Assembly (NCBI RefSeq): GCF_000346465.2
Contig: NC_034010.1
Location: 14,423,248 to 14,487,247 of the forward strand
Direction of reading: 5' to 3'
DNA length: 64,000 bases
DNA from: Prunus persica
Lineage: Eukaryota > Streptophyta > Magnoliopsida > Rosales > Rosaceae
Both the position numbers and the translations under genes were made by a program. Shown piece by piece: positions 32,576 through 49,753 of the stretch (the first letter of the stretch is position 1; each line of letters begins with the position of its first letter). The notes below the pieces were generated by a model. That model was not told the origin of the DNA. It saw only the letters and a list, made by a program, of their open reading frames with translations, and did not search any database.

Positions 32576-35500
32576 ATGGGCCGTAACTCCCTCGCTCCCG
32601 GGTTCCGATTCCACCCGACCGATGAAGAACTGGTCTGGTACTATCTGAAGCGTAAGGTGTCTGGGAAAAACTTCCGATTTGATCCCATCTCCGTCATCGA
32701 TATCTACAAGACAGAGCCCTGGGACCTACCTGGTCAAAATCTTTTTTTTTTTTTCCTCTAAGTTTCCCATATATGTGTATATATAGGTGTCCTGCATCTA
32801 TATTTTTGATTTATTTTTATGGGTTTTTGTTTTTTGGGTCTTAATAGGCAAGTCGAAGCTGAAGACGGGGGATTTGGAGTGGTACTTCTTCAGTTTTTTG
32901 GATAAGAAGTATGGAAATTCGTCGAGGACGAATCGGGCAACTGAAAAAGGGTACTGGAAGACTACTGGTAAGGACCGCCCGGTTCTACACAATTCCCGGA
33001 ATGTCGGGATGAAGAAAACCCTTGTTTTCCATAGCGGGAGGGCCCCGAAAGGTGCCAGAACTAATTGGGTTATGCATGAGTATCGCCTTTCAAATGAGGA
33101 GCTGGAGAAATCTGGAATTCCGCAGGTTTGGGTTTGTTGTTGTTGTTGTCTATGTGTTGTTTGCATTTTTTGATGTTATTGAATTGGGATTGATTTTTGG
33201 GTTTGTGGTGGTGGTTGGATCCAGAAAGATCCGTATGTGCTTTGTAGGATATTCCAGAAGAGTGGAACGGGACCGAAGAATGGGGAGCAGTATGGTGCTC
33301 CTATTGCTGAGGAGGAATGGGACGATGATGATGTGACTTGTGTACCTGGTGAACTGGCGGCTGATAATGTAGTGGTAGTCAGCGGAGGGCCATATGTTGA
33401 GACAAATGATGTCAGCAATGGGGCATATGTTGAAGCGTTTGACAATGATCAGGTTGTTAATTCACTTCAGCTTTTACATTTCATGTTTGGTAGGTGAATT
33501 GTGTCATATGGGGATAGATAGATTTTGCTAGAATTACTGAACTAAAATATAAACAGAACACGTGGGAAACCCCCTGATGTGTTATGGTAAGTGAAAAGGT
33601 TATATCTTGATTGTGTCCAGCTATTGGAGTTTAAATATGGTAGAGAGCGCTGCATGAATAATCATAGAGGGCTATGCTCTAGTTGTTAGGTCAAATGATT
33701 GTAACTTGGATCCGACTATGCTTTACATAACTATGTAGAAAGGTCTCCATTGTAATCTAACTTGAAGGTAGTGAAAATACAAATACTTTAAAAGAGTGTA
33801 AAGTTCCGGAAGTATAGTATGCACATGCATGTATGAGTTAACCAATGTCGGCAAATGAACTTGTGCAGAGGAATAACTAAAACAGCCCACTAAGTTACTT
33901 AAATAGAATTTGAACTTCGTATTGCTGCTGCTGCTCTTCTTTTGTTATAGAGAGCAATTTATTCAGAAGAACTATCTCATTAGTTATTGTAGTGTGTTTT
34001 TCACGTGATTATATATGCTCAAGCTTTGGCGATCATCTTTTATTTATTTTTTTTTTAAAATCAGATTATTGGTGATCCTTTCTTTGACTTATGAAAATTG
34101 CTCCCAGTTAAGGCTGAAACTGGGCATTACTTTACTATATACAGCACTTTTGGATGACTTGCACTGTTAATTTATATCTTATTTGAATTCTTACATTTGT
34201 TTGGAGTGAGAATGTGATTGAATTACTAAATAACCTTAATTTTTGCACGTGTTATCCAACTTATTTAATTTGGAAAGGGCACAGTTGAAATTTTACCCTC
34301 TTTTGAGGGTTCCTCTTAAATTATGAGTATGGATATGAATTAGTTCCATAATACATATAATTTTCCAGTGCCTGCTTTTTCTGCCAGGTTTTCTTGTTTA
34401 GCGTATTCATGATTAACCTCTGTACTGCCTGTGTTATGTAGGTTTTTATGCTTAGATGCTGTACATTTATAAATGGTTTCTTTTTTCAGAATTTTGACAC
34501 AGGCATTCCATCTGAATGTCCTCCATTGAACTTTTATTATGGGGAGACGAGCAACTATGTTGAGCATTCTGGGGAGTTTGTTGATGATGGTACAACGGCT
34601 GTGATAGGCACTGGGGAAACTACGGAATACCATGAAGACCAGAAGTTCTTTGACTTACCAGTGGATTATGAGATGGGTGGAAAGACAGTGAAAGATGAAT
34701 ATTTAACTTCAGAAAATTGTGATGACTTGAAATTCTTTGACGTACCAGAGCACTATGAGGCAGATGCAAAACTAGTCAAAGATGAATGTTTCATTGAACC
34801 AAGCAATGATACGAATCCTGCTGATGTCAATTACCCACTTAATGAACCTTATTTTAACACTACTGAAAATCCACCAGTTGGTGATGGGCTATTCCTTGAA
34901 ACTAATGATCTTTCAAATCCAGTGGAGTCAACTGCAGGCTTTGACATGCTTGATGAGTACCTTACATACTTTGATGCTGATGATGACATTTCTCAGTATA
35001 TTGATTTTGATTCCTGTGGAATGATGGGGGTTGAAAATTCTGTTCCTGACCAATCTCCAGTTGACCAGAAGGTAGAAGTTTTACTTAGAGGTTCTTCCTC
35101 CTGTTATTTTGAATTTTAAGTAGCATCTTTCAATTAACAAACCGTTCTATAGCAGCTTGGGAATGGCGAAACTGAACAACTACCAATGGGAGTTGAACAT
35201 CTTGCACAAGCAGAGGATACCAATGATGCATCTTCATCGAAGCAAAAGCCAGAGTTCAAGCTTGAATCAGGTATAACATCTTAATTTGAGCAAGCAGGCT
35301 AGCATCATTCGCTCGTTTAGTAACTTATATATGTATATTAAAGAGTATTGAAAGCTTATGTTTGGTACATGATATTTTAAGAACTTTCTATATTCTGTCA
35401 ATGGTCTTCTTTTCCTCACTTTCTGGGCTCATTCTTGTGTGCCTTTATTGTGGTCCAGATGTTAACTATCCCTTCATCAAAAAGGCCAGTCACATGATGT

Positions 35501-35871
35501 TGGGCAACATACCCGCTCCACCTGCATTTGCTTCAGAATTCCCTGCTAAAGATGCAATTCTTCGGCTAAATTCTGGTGCAGCATCTTCCAGTTCAGTTCA
35601 TCTTACTGCCGGCATGATCAGAATTAGAGACATAACTTCAAGTGACAACAGGATGGACTGGTCTTTTGGCAAGGATGGGGTTGTCAACCTTGTCTTTTCT
35701 GTTCAGCTGTCGCAGAATGACGGCAATTCTGGCAATCTGGTGCCAATGGATGGCTCTCTCTCTGGAAAGACAGGATGTGTGGTGATGCGGGGCTGGTTTT
35801 TGTTTATGTTCTTCTGGGTCCTATTTCTCTCAATGAGTTTCAAAATTGGTAGCTATGTCTATACCAGGTGA
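32576..35871 (+). CDS. NAC053/NAC078-like: Membrane-tethered NAC transcription factor, ANAC053/ANAC078-like
   Basis: Six exons (32576-32732, 32848-33125, 33225-33452, 34490-35071, 35153-35270, 35459-35871) give 591 residues. The NAC domain (residues 1-155) has [63 protein letters not shown] and [11 protein letters not shown]. The middle is acidic. The protein ends with a hydrophobic segment [16 protein letters not shown] and a short basic tail, so it should be anchored in a membrane by its C-terminus. This matches NTL4/ANAC053 and NTL11/ANAC078, which in Arabidopsis are released on stress or proteasome inhibition and switch on proteasome genes. The true start is ATG 32576 (MGRN); the frame extends upstream only from a TTG. 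Exon 5 has a TAGCAG acceptor usable at either AG. Confidence 0.92.
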
Positions 35872-37096
35872 TGCTTCTCCAGTAAGGGCGTTTTCGATGG
35901 AACAGGTGGGACTATCTGGTAGTGAATATCCCGAGTCTCACTAGGGGATAGAATGTTCTTGCAGATTCGATATTTTAGTTTAATTTGTATACCGTATACA
36001 AACTTCCGTACCTAGTTATTTATACAAACCATTTGCATAAGATGGTATCACGACTGTGTTCTATTTTGAATAGTTATATACTGAACGAATGCAAGACGGA
36101 AGTTTTGTTTTATGTAATGCTTCATTGTAATTTTTTGTTTAATGTACTATTTCATTGTAATTGAAGCCTAGAAAAACTATAATGTAGGGTGTGCTTTTAC
36201 AACTATTTTGCTTATTTTTGTGAACCATGATGTAGACCAACTCTTTGAAAGCGAGGTACACTTCATAGTTTTACCTTTGCAGAGAAGGGAGCAAATGCAT
36301 TACTCATTACCACTTCAATGGTTCTCTACATCATCGCAAGATGCCACTCTGCAGGAGCTCAAATGCGTAGGAAAGTTAAAATTTATCATGCTTTCAATAT
36401 GCCGGATCCCGTAGCATCGGAACAAGTACAGCATGTAGAAAATAATCTCTTGTTTTTTGTTTTTGGTACATAATAGCACCACCGTCAATGGTTTTGAGAA
36501 AAACGTTTGTGAGTGTTTGTTGATGTCCCATTTTTCTTCAATCCTCCTATGTACCAAGTGCATAGGCAAATGTCACCATTGGATTCAATTCATCCAACGG
36601 CTGAGATTTGGTCAATCGTTTTGAGAAAAACGTTTGTGAGCTTTTGTGTATGTACATATTTTCAGCCCTCTGTAGTTTCGCTTAATCCTCTAATCCAAAT
36701 CAATTTTGCCGATTGATGGTGCTTGTGGGTGCCCACATACAATCGGAGGTGCACATTCTGAGTTTATTGCTGTAAGAGAAGCCCATAGTAGGCACTTAAT
36801 AGCCACTTGGGGCAATCAGCTTATACAATGGATGATGAATAACATAGGCATTTCTGAATATACAGTTATTTGCCACTACTTGCATTACATCTAGGCTACA
36901 ACTCAACAAGCAGAAGTAGGCATCAATGTTCAAGATCCAGGGTCCACAACAGAAACTTATTACAATCACAAAATTTAATGAGTTACATTATTCCCTCTGA
37001 TTTATTCTCATGCTTACACTACATAAATAATTTTTGTATAATTTGCCTCATCTGCTCAATTAAATGTTCTCGAGACGTAGAGGTATCTGCTTAGGA
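35872..37096. other. Intergenic region between convergent NAC and NADP-MDH genes
   Basis: Holds the 3' regions of both genes. A ~30-base sequence around TTTTGAGAAAAACGTTTGTG occurs at about 36485-36513 and 36611-36640 with one difference. No coding sequence recognised. Confidence 0.6.
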
Positions 37097-42141
<5,045 letters not shown>

Positions 42142-42149
42142 GGTAACAG

Positions 42150-42163
42150 AGACAGAGAGGTTC

Positions 42164-42194
<31 letters not shown>

Positions 42195-42195
42195 G
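42150..42195 (-). repeat. (GA)n tract in the NADP-MDH 5' leader
   Basis: A GAGA run at about 42162-42190 (CTCT on the coding strand) lies 20-50 bases upstream of the start codon. Pyrimidine-rich CT runs in this place are common in plant leaders. Similar CT runs occur at 37373-37413 and 41048-41083 inside introns. Confidence 0.8.
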
Positions 42196-44560
42196 TACAA
42201 AGATAGGTGAAGAGATGGTCTGTTTTGAGAGAGACTGATTTGGAGGGAGAAGGAGAGAGGGAGGGAGATGATGAGAAAGGGAGGAGGCAGTGTGTGTTGG
42301 AAAAGGATGATTTGAAATTTCGTATAAGGCCATGCAAATGACACTTGTCAACTCTGCCTCATCCACAAAAATCTCTTTCCCTTTTCTCTTTTCGATTTAG
42401 GCTCTGTGGAATATGAAAATTGCCATGTGAGAAGAGAAGGAAAACGTTTTCTTTTTCATTTTTACTAGGTCTGTTTTGGTGAATAATAATAGTAAGCTTC
42501 TTCAAACAAAAGTTCTTGCTTTGTTACCATGTGGTTGATTACCAAGGAAAAGAACTTCAGTTTGTGATCAAAATATTTATGCTGCACCATGGTTGGTGTC
42601 TTCTTCAGCAAGATGGTTTGAATTTTTAGTGAAAGTTATGTTTTCCTTCAAAATTTAACAAAAATTTGTTGTAAGCCTATCCTGTATCTTATAATGAGTT
42701 CTAAGTTGGTTAGGCCGGATAGAATTATCGCGAAGACACACAATTCTATAAAAGCAACCAACTTAGTCATATCAGGCAATTATAATAAGGGGTTCTTAGA
42801 TTTAAGTCCAAAATAATTAGCTGTCATTGGTTTTAGTCCATGCCTTTTTAGTTTTAGATGTAGGTCCTTTGACTTTTATTACTCTTTTTATTGTGTCGAT
42901 TTTACCCTTTGAAGTAAATAAGGAAAACATTGAAAATCTAAAATTAATGAATTATTTACATGTAATTAAATTTCAGAATTTAAATTTAGAATTCTTTCAT
43001 TGATAATATTTACCTAATATATGGGTAAAATACAAATTAATCAATGAAAGTAACATACAAGTAAATAGACAGATAAAATTGTATGTTACCTATAAAAAAA
43101 AATGTACCTAAAATACTATTATTCATTGTCTAAAATATGAAAAAATACATATATACCTACACCATAAGATAATTTATCTACAAAAGTATATATTATGCCT
43201 CTACCATAGGGTGAACCAAAATAAAAATAATTACCTACAACTTTTCGAAGAAAACGAAAGGGGAAAGGAATCTTGTAATATGGAATGCCATGATCTTAGG
43301 TCACATTCAAAATCATTAGCATGAGGAGGCTTTAGAATTATAGTGGCAATGTACAGATTGTCAATTGACCGTACAAGATCAACATTCTCTACCATAAGAT
43401 ATATATATACAGTCCTGATCTCTTGGACCACAGGAGTCCAAGAGATTGTGGTCACTCACCGTTGGATATAAATCTAAAGGTTCAAAAAAGTTTCTTAAAA
43501 GGAGTTCAAGATTGAGTGAACCGCTTGAATTTTACGTCCAACGAAATATGAGTTCTCACAAATCTCTTGGACTCCTATGGTCCAAGAGATCGGGACTGTA
43601 TATATATATATATATATATATAAATGAAGAAAAGAAGAAGATAGAGATGAAGAACAAGAAAGAAAAACATGCATTTGGTTAATAAGCTAAATTCAAGGAG
43701 AAATTGTATCTCCAAAAGAATAAATAATCCTAAAAGTATGTGCAATAATAAAATCCACGTTAAATAGGAATTTGAGTCGAGGAAAAAAAAATGAAGGTTC
43801 AACATTTACATTCAAAATGTAATTATTTGTTTAATTGTACATGATCAAATCTAACCATTAATGGCATATAAATTCTCATCTTACTCATTTTAGACAATAA
43901 GGATATAATAGGAAGAAAAAATTTAAATTCAAATAAGTTAAATACAAAAGTTTGAATCAACATGTCAAAAATGGAATGTAATCTACGTGGCAAACTAGTC
44001 AAAGAACTTGCATCAACAAACAATAATTCGAGGACTAGACCCACCTATTGATTGGATTTTTGAACTTCTATCAACTTTGAGTAGGTAGGGGAAGCGAGCA
44101 AGGAGCCAACGACAACCAGGCAAAGTAGTGTGCGAACTCAATCTCACACACCAAGAAGAAGAAGTCGTGGATTCACCATTTGGATCAACAATATATAAAG
44201 TTAAGTAGACATTCCATGGAACTTTAATGGAGAGAAGCTATGCCAATATTATTATCTTTAGAGATAGGCAGACCCACCTTATTGGTAGTAATTAAGTAGT
44301 GTCTCTCCTGTTGTTATACAAAAACGTTGTTAATATCAGACGTTTTTACCTAGCGATATAAACCATTGGACTATATTGATGTCGTACAATTAGTAGGTTC
44401 AATCATAAGCGATTATTATGGGATGACAATGTATTGTAACTTAACCAAGTTGAAGAAACTCTCGTCTTTATTATCGAGGAATTAAATCAGTTATGTATTT
44501 ATGAGGTACTTGAGTATTTTCATATTCCATCATTCGGACCCTTGCAAGAAACCTTATAAA
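42196..44560. other. Intergenic region upstream of NADP-MDH
   Basis: Contains the NADP-MDH promoter side and AT-rich DNA. The only structure recognised is the inverted-repeat element at 43410-43598. Frames such as 43446-43682 span that element and a TA run and are not genes. Confidence 0.6.
43410..43598. mobile_element. 189-bp MITE with ~38-bp inverted repeats
   Basis: The left end begins CAGTCCTGATCTCTTGGACC and the right end read inward begins CAGTCCCGATCTCTTGGACC; matching continues through AGGAGTCCAAGAGATT. Each arm is itself a hairpin (CTCTTGGAC...GTCCAAGAG). Both sides are runs of TA, so a short TA-type target duplication cannot be separated from background. No coding capacity. Confidence 0.85.
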
Positions 44561-44607
44561 TAAACAAACACTTATAAATAGAAACTAAGTCGATACTACA
44601 AAGCACT

Positions 44608-44913
44608 ATGGCCGCACTAAATATGTATCCATTATTGGTCGTTTTGCTTTTGGCGAGTCCATATGGAATGATTTTCAAAATTCCAACCTTAGAGGTATCA
44701 AATTCGAAGACTTTAGATAAATGTAAAAAACATATCTCCATTAAGTGTGCTCGCTAAGTCGGTGGCAGTTTTTTTGAAGGTATTACTAGGGTAACTAATG
44801 GTTGTTGTCATGATCTTGTGTATGTAGGCAAAACATGCCATGATCTATTCTTCCACACTGCTTTGGCAAAGAGTACACAGGTTTGGAATCGATATGTTGA
44901 AATTACAGTTTCC
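44608..44913 (+). pseudogene. ECA1/prolamin-like cysteine-rich secreted peptide, copy 1 (one stop)
   Basis: ATG 44608 follows a TATAAATA box at about 44573. The frame encodes a hydrophobic signal peptide (YPLLVVLLLASPYGM), then DKCKKHISIKCAR, a TAA at 44755, and in the same frame VGGSFFEGITRVTNGCCHDL, VGKTCHDLFF and QVWNRYVE. The spacing of C, C, CC and C with a CH pair resembles the ECA1/prolamin-like family of small secreted plant proteins, often expressed in gametophytes (egg-cell-secreted EC1 proteins belong here). One stop disables it as read. Family assignment is from the cysteine pattern only. Confidence 0.6.
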
Positions 44914-44929
44914 CTTGTACCTTTTATCT

Positions 44930-45170
44930 TAGTTCAAACCTCAAAGGCATCAAATTCGAAGATCTTGGAAGAATGTGAAAAACATATCTCCATTACGTGC
45001 GCTCGTGAAGTTGGAGGCAATATTTTCAAAAGTGGGTGAGACTGGTGTAAACTAATGGTTGTTGCCATGATCTTGTGCATGTAAGCAAAATATGTCATGA
45101 TCTCTTCTCTAACTCTGTTCTTGCGTCTAAACCCAATGTCGACAAATCTAGAACTTCGATGTTATTAACC
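44930..45170 (+). pseudogene. ECA1/prolamin-like peptide, copy 2 (truncated, frameshifted)
   Basis: A second copy lies 252 bases downstream: EECEKHISITCAREVGGNIF, then a frame change, then NGCCHDLVHVSKICHDLFSN. The signal peptide is missing and a frameshift near 45035-45060 separates the two halves. The open frame from copy 1 runs into this copy, which suggests a tandem duplication followed by decay. Confidence 0.6.
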
Positions 45171-47581
45171 GTTCAACCATTTCCTCATATAAAGACTCAA
45201 CTAATTGGCATATCAAAGCATCAATGCAAACCTTTATTAAGGTACTGTATGTAAAAACGTCAGGCTGGCATCGAGGGAGGGTCTTCATCTGGTTGAGAAT
45301 AGAAAATGCCTCATCAATTAGATTTAGGCATACACTATATGCTGGTCTTCATTGTAGTTCAAATTTTTATTATAAGAAAAGTTCCAATATTTGAATTCAA
45401 TAATAGTGACTCAAAATATTTTATGAATATATTCCTCAGAAAAAAAAAAATTTAATTATAAATATATATATAGATTCTGCAGTAGCATTCCAACAGCCAA
45501 AGTCCAAGCCTTTGACATGGTCTAGTTCTGTGGTTCCTACAAGTTGTTTTAGTTGCAAAAAATGTCAAACAGCTAGCTAGTCCTTGAATCTGTGGGCAGA
45601 ATTTCATGAACATAACCAAGTGCACAAATTTAACCTAAAAGGGGCCTATCTTTCTACATATACATCTCTATCTCTATCTCCATCTCCTTTTAGTGCCCAC
45701 CACTATTTTCTGGTGCTCGTGTTTTCAACATCCCACACGACACCAAGACAAGACTATATGTCACTGCATATTCGCTTAAGTTTCAATTCAACAGCCAAAC
45801 CAAAAGAGGACAAATGTGTTTGTCTGTTTACGTTGAAAAAAGCAAGTTCCAACAAAAAAATTATTGGAGGTGTTGAATTTATAGAATAAAAATAATGAAT
45901 TGTTGGAGCGAAAATGTAAACAGATTCGCTCCTCCAGAATAACATTCTAATTTGGGTGATAAAATTCTTTAGGATCCATTTTGATGGGCTCCTTTGGGCT
46001 GGAGTTCCCGTTTGAGCTTCTTTGTACTGTGGGAGATTAAATAAAGGCCCAAGGCCTCACTCTACCACTTATTTAATCTCAAGGAAAAATTTACTTATGG
46101 TGGTCCGTCCAGTTTGCCGGATTTCCCCTTTGGTTCTTGTAGTTTAAATTTTGGCTTGATCCCTGTAGTTTGATATCCATCGTAATTAAGGATACGTCTA
46201 AATTTCCATTCAATTATGTGACGAAATAAGCACGTATCCCTCATGTAGAGGTGTATCATGAAATTGAACGGAAATTTAGATGTGTCCTTGAATTGCGATG
46301 GTTATCAAACTACATGAGTGAAATTATAATTGAAACCACAAGGACAAAAATGAAAAATCTGAAAAACTACATTGACATAAAATGACTTTTTTGCCTTTTA
46401 TCTACCACCAAAGCACTTGTAAAGTTGTAATACTTGCGTCCCTTTGTGAAAACTCAGCCTTCATTTTTTTTATTTTTTATATAAGCAATATTGGTTGAGA
46501 GGAGAATCAAAAATACAATCTCAAGTAATAAGTAAATGCTCTTACCTATTTGAGCTACGAGTACCTTGCAACTTAGCCTCCATTTTCTCTAGCATGCCAA
46601 ACTTTTAATCTTGTTTTAAGGCCTTGAGTAACAAGAACAGCATCAGATGTAATATGATTCGCATTAATGATGCTGCTACTCAAGATTTCCAATTTAAAAG
46701 GGTGGTTAGGTTCAAATTCTCTTTCTGGGAGGCCTTATTATGTAAGAAAGTTGAAAATCACCAGACAACCTTGGAGACTACTTGCACTTGGGAATAAATT
46801 ACAACAGCTTTTCCAGATGAAAAAGGCTTTCTGTGCACAATGCCAGTTGAAAAATGAATTGACATATTTTGTTTCTGCCTAATTGGGGACCGTTGAGTTT
46901 CTGAGAACTTGTTTACTAGTTCAAGCTCTACGCAAATGCTATAACATTTATAGTAACAAATAAACATGATGTAAAACTCAAATGAGCTCATCAAATCCCA
47001 TCTAATTTCAACCATAAATGATTTTTTTTTTTTTTCTCTTGTTTATGCCTCAGAGTATGCACTCTATATACTATTCGACACTGCCTGCCTCCTACCCTCG
47101 AAAGAGACATTCATAATTCCTGTAAATCACAGTTTGATACCTAAGCAATTCATTAAAACACAAAAGAAAAATTTATGCACGCATGTAAAGCTATGATTAG
47201 CAAGAAAGCGTTCCTACTTCGAGAGGAAGGAGACAAGTATTTTGATATACCATTTTCCTTCTTGTTTCTTCTGTACGGCTGGTATATGACACAGGAATTT
47301 CTGTCAAGCTAATTGGCATTAGTACATGTCTTATTACGTTATTATCAACCATATTACGTATCTTAAGGCATAATCATAAAACATAAATGAATATTCGTTG
47401 AACTGGTCGGCCGGCTACTAACAACATATATATATATATATATATATAAACTTTGATGGACGTTTTTAACAAAGCTAAACCTCGACCTTGTCATACTCAG
47501 ACAACAATAATATAAGCCAACATACTGTCCTATTTATTTGCTCCATGTTACACCAAACTTTAGTGTACCACATTTGCAACA
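45171..47581. other. Intergenic region upstream of the 4CL-like gene
   Basis: No supported gene. It holds a fold-back element (46081-46395), a TA run at about 47427-47448 and AT-rich sequence. The frame 46667-46882 matches nothing I recognise. The last few hundred bases should hold the promoter of the 4CL-like gene. Confidence 0.5.
46081..46395. mobile_element. Fold-back element of about 315 bp
   Basis: The left arm (GTAGTTTGATATCCATCGTAA, here GTAGTTTGATATCCATCGTA, then AAGGATACGTCTAAATTTCC) matches the reversed right arm (GTAGTTTGATAACCATCGCA, AAGGACACATCTAAATTTCC). Outer ends are GGAAAAATTTACTTATG and, inward from the right, GGCAAAAAAGTCATTTTATG. It looks like a palindromic Mutator-like MITE; a clear target duplication was not found. 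Confidence 0.65.
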
Positions 47582-49753
47582 ATGTCTACTGAAGAATTCT
47601 CCGGCGATGATCAGCTCTATACCGACGGAAGTATGAACGGTTTTGATGCCAAAACCGGAATATATCATGCCCTGCCCAACCTCGGTCACCTTCACAAAAT
47701 CCCCACCAGGCCTGACCTTGACACTGCCACATTTGTACTGTCACAGTTCCCACCCCATCACCAGGCCAAGTCACGAGTTGCACTGATTGACTCAGCCACC
47801 AACCAGCGTGTCACCTATGCACAGCTTCATCACTCAATTCAGTGTCTTGCCTCAGGCTTGTACCAGGGACTTGGGGTTAGAAAAGGGGATGTGGTTTTTC
47901 TCTTGTCCCCAAACTCACTTCTGTACCCAACAATATGCCTGGCAGTGCTATCCATTGGTGCAGTTTTAACCACTGCCAATCCGCTCAACACCAAGTCAGA
48001 AATCGGTAAGCAAGTTCGTGACTCGGGTGCCAAGCTTGCTATTTCAGCTCCTGAGGAGCTTCACAAGTTGGCCCCAACTGGGGTGCCTACAATTTTAACA
48101 TCGAGGCCATTGTTGAGTGGAGACAACTCTCTGTGCATTGAAGAATTGATTGAAGGCTGTGATCCAATTCCAACCGAGTTAATACAAGCCCGCCCAACTC
48201 AGTCGGACACTGCTGCTATTTTGTACTCTTCAGGGACTACTGGGACAAGCAAAGGTGTAGTTCTAACACATGCAAATTTCATTGCCGTTATGACAACGCT
48301 TAGATGGACTGTAGACGGGACATCAGCTCAAGATGATGTGTTTCTGTGCTTCATTCCTATGTTCCACATCTACGGGCTCGCTTTCTTTGGTCTTGGATTG
48401 TTTTGCTCAGGAATCACCACTGTTTTGATGCAAAAGTTTGAGTTCAACACCATGTTGGATGCTATAAAAACTCACAAGGTGAGTAACATACCTGCCGTGC
48501 CACCGGTGATTCTTGGACTAGTAAAGTATGCAAGCAAAGCTGCGTGTGACTTGTCGTCGTTAAGGAGAGTAAGTTCAGGAGCTGCACCATTGAGCAAAGA
48601 AGTAGTTGATGAGTTCAGAGAGAGGTTTCCTTGGGTCCAGATGAGGCCAGGCTATGGCCTAACAGAAAGCTGTGGTGCAGCAACGTTTTTCATTTCGGAT
48701 GAACAGGCTAGGGGTCACCCTGCCTCTTGTGGGTTGTTGCTGCCAACCTTTTGTGCTAAGATAGTTGATATTGAGACTGGAGAGGCCTTGCCACCATATA
48801 AGGAAGGGGAGCTGTGGATGAAAAGCCCTACTATTATGAAAGAGTATTTGGGGAATGTGGAAGCAACAGCTGCAACAATTGATTCAGATGGGTGGCTGAA
48901 AACTGGGGATCTTTGTTATTTTGATGAGAATGGGCTTCTTTACATTGTTGATCGGATCAAGGAGCTCATCAAGCATAATGGATATCAGGTAAAACTCATC
49001 TTATCACCAATACTTTACTTGAATGGATACTTGAACCAATATTTCACATTACGACTGATGTTTGTATAATTAATCAAACAATAATGTTAGATGATCACAT
49101 TTTGAGACCGGATTAGCTACCGCATGAGTGACAATTGATGTTAATTCACTGCCTCATCAAGTGGTCAGCAAGTATGGCCAAAATGTGATCTCTCTAGCAT
49201 TTTTCTACAAATTGAGTAGTTTTCCAAATGTCAAGAACCAGACACAAGCTCCAAATTAAACTGTTTGAATCATTGTGCAGGTTGCTCCGGCAGAATTGGA
49301 GGCAATACTTTTGAGTCATCCTCAAATTCTTGATGCAGCCGTTATACCGTGCGCCACTTAGCTCTCTCTCCCTGTCACTCTCTATTTCTATCTATATCTG
49401 TTTCTTTCCATAATACAAAAAACAAACTGTAGGGTTGAAGATGAAGAAGCAGGACAAATACCAATGGCATATGTGGTGAGAGCAGCTAGTCCAGATGGAC
49501 TCACTGAAGACCAAGTCATTCAATTTGTTGCCGGCCAGGTCACTCCTTGTAATTTTGCCTCTTTTTTCTGTAGCCATCAGTCTAAGAAACACTGTTTTTT
49601 AACTTTTCTATTCGGAAATTTCAGGTGGCCCCCTACAAAAAAGTAAGAAGAGTTGGGTTTATCTCTGCCATTCCGAGGTCGCCTGCAAGTAAAATCTTAA
49701 GGAAGGAACTGGTTAATTTACAAAGCAAACAGCAAATAGTCTCCAGATTGTGA
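47582..49753 (+). CDS. 4-coumarate-CoA ligase-like acyl-activating enzyme, peroxisomal
   Basis: Four exons (47582-48988, 49281-49348, 49433-49538, 49625-49753) give 569 residues. It should activate a carboxylic acid with ATP to an acyl-AMP and then to the CoA thioester. Seen: the P-loop-like AMP-binding box [59 protein letters not shown], the hinge [37 protein letters not shown], and C-terminal [11 protein letters not shown] with the catalytic Lys. The protein ends SRL, a type-1 peroxisomal signal. It belongs to the 4CL-like group related to OPCL1 (jasmonate precursor activation) rather than lignin 4CL; the real substrate cannot be told from sequence. The N-terminal part GIYHALPNL is typical of this group. 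Confidence 0.9.
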
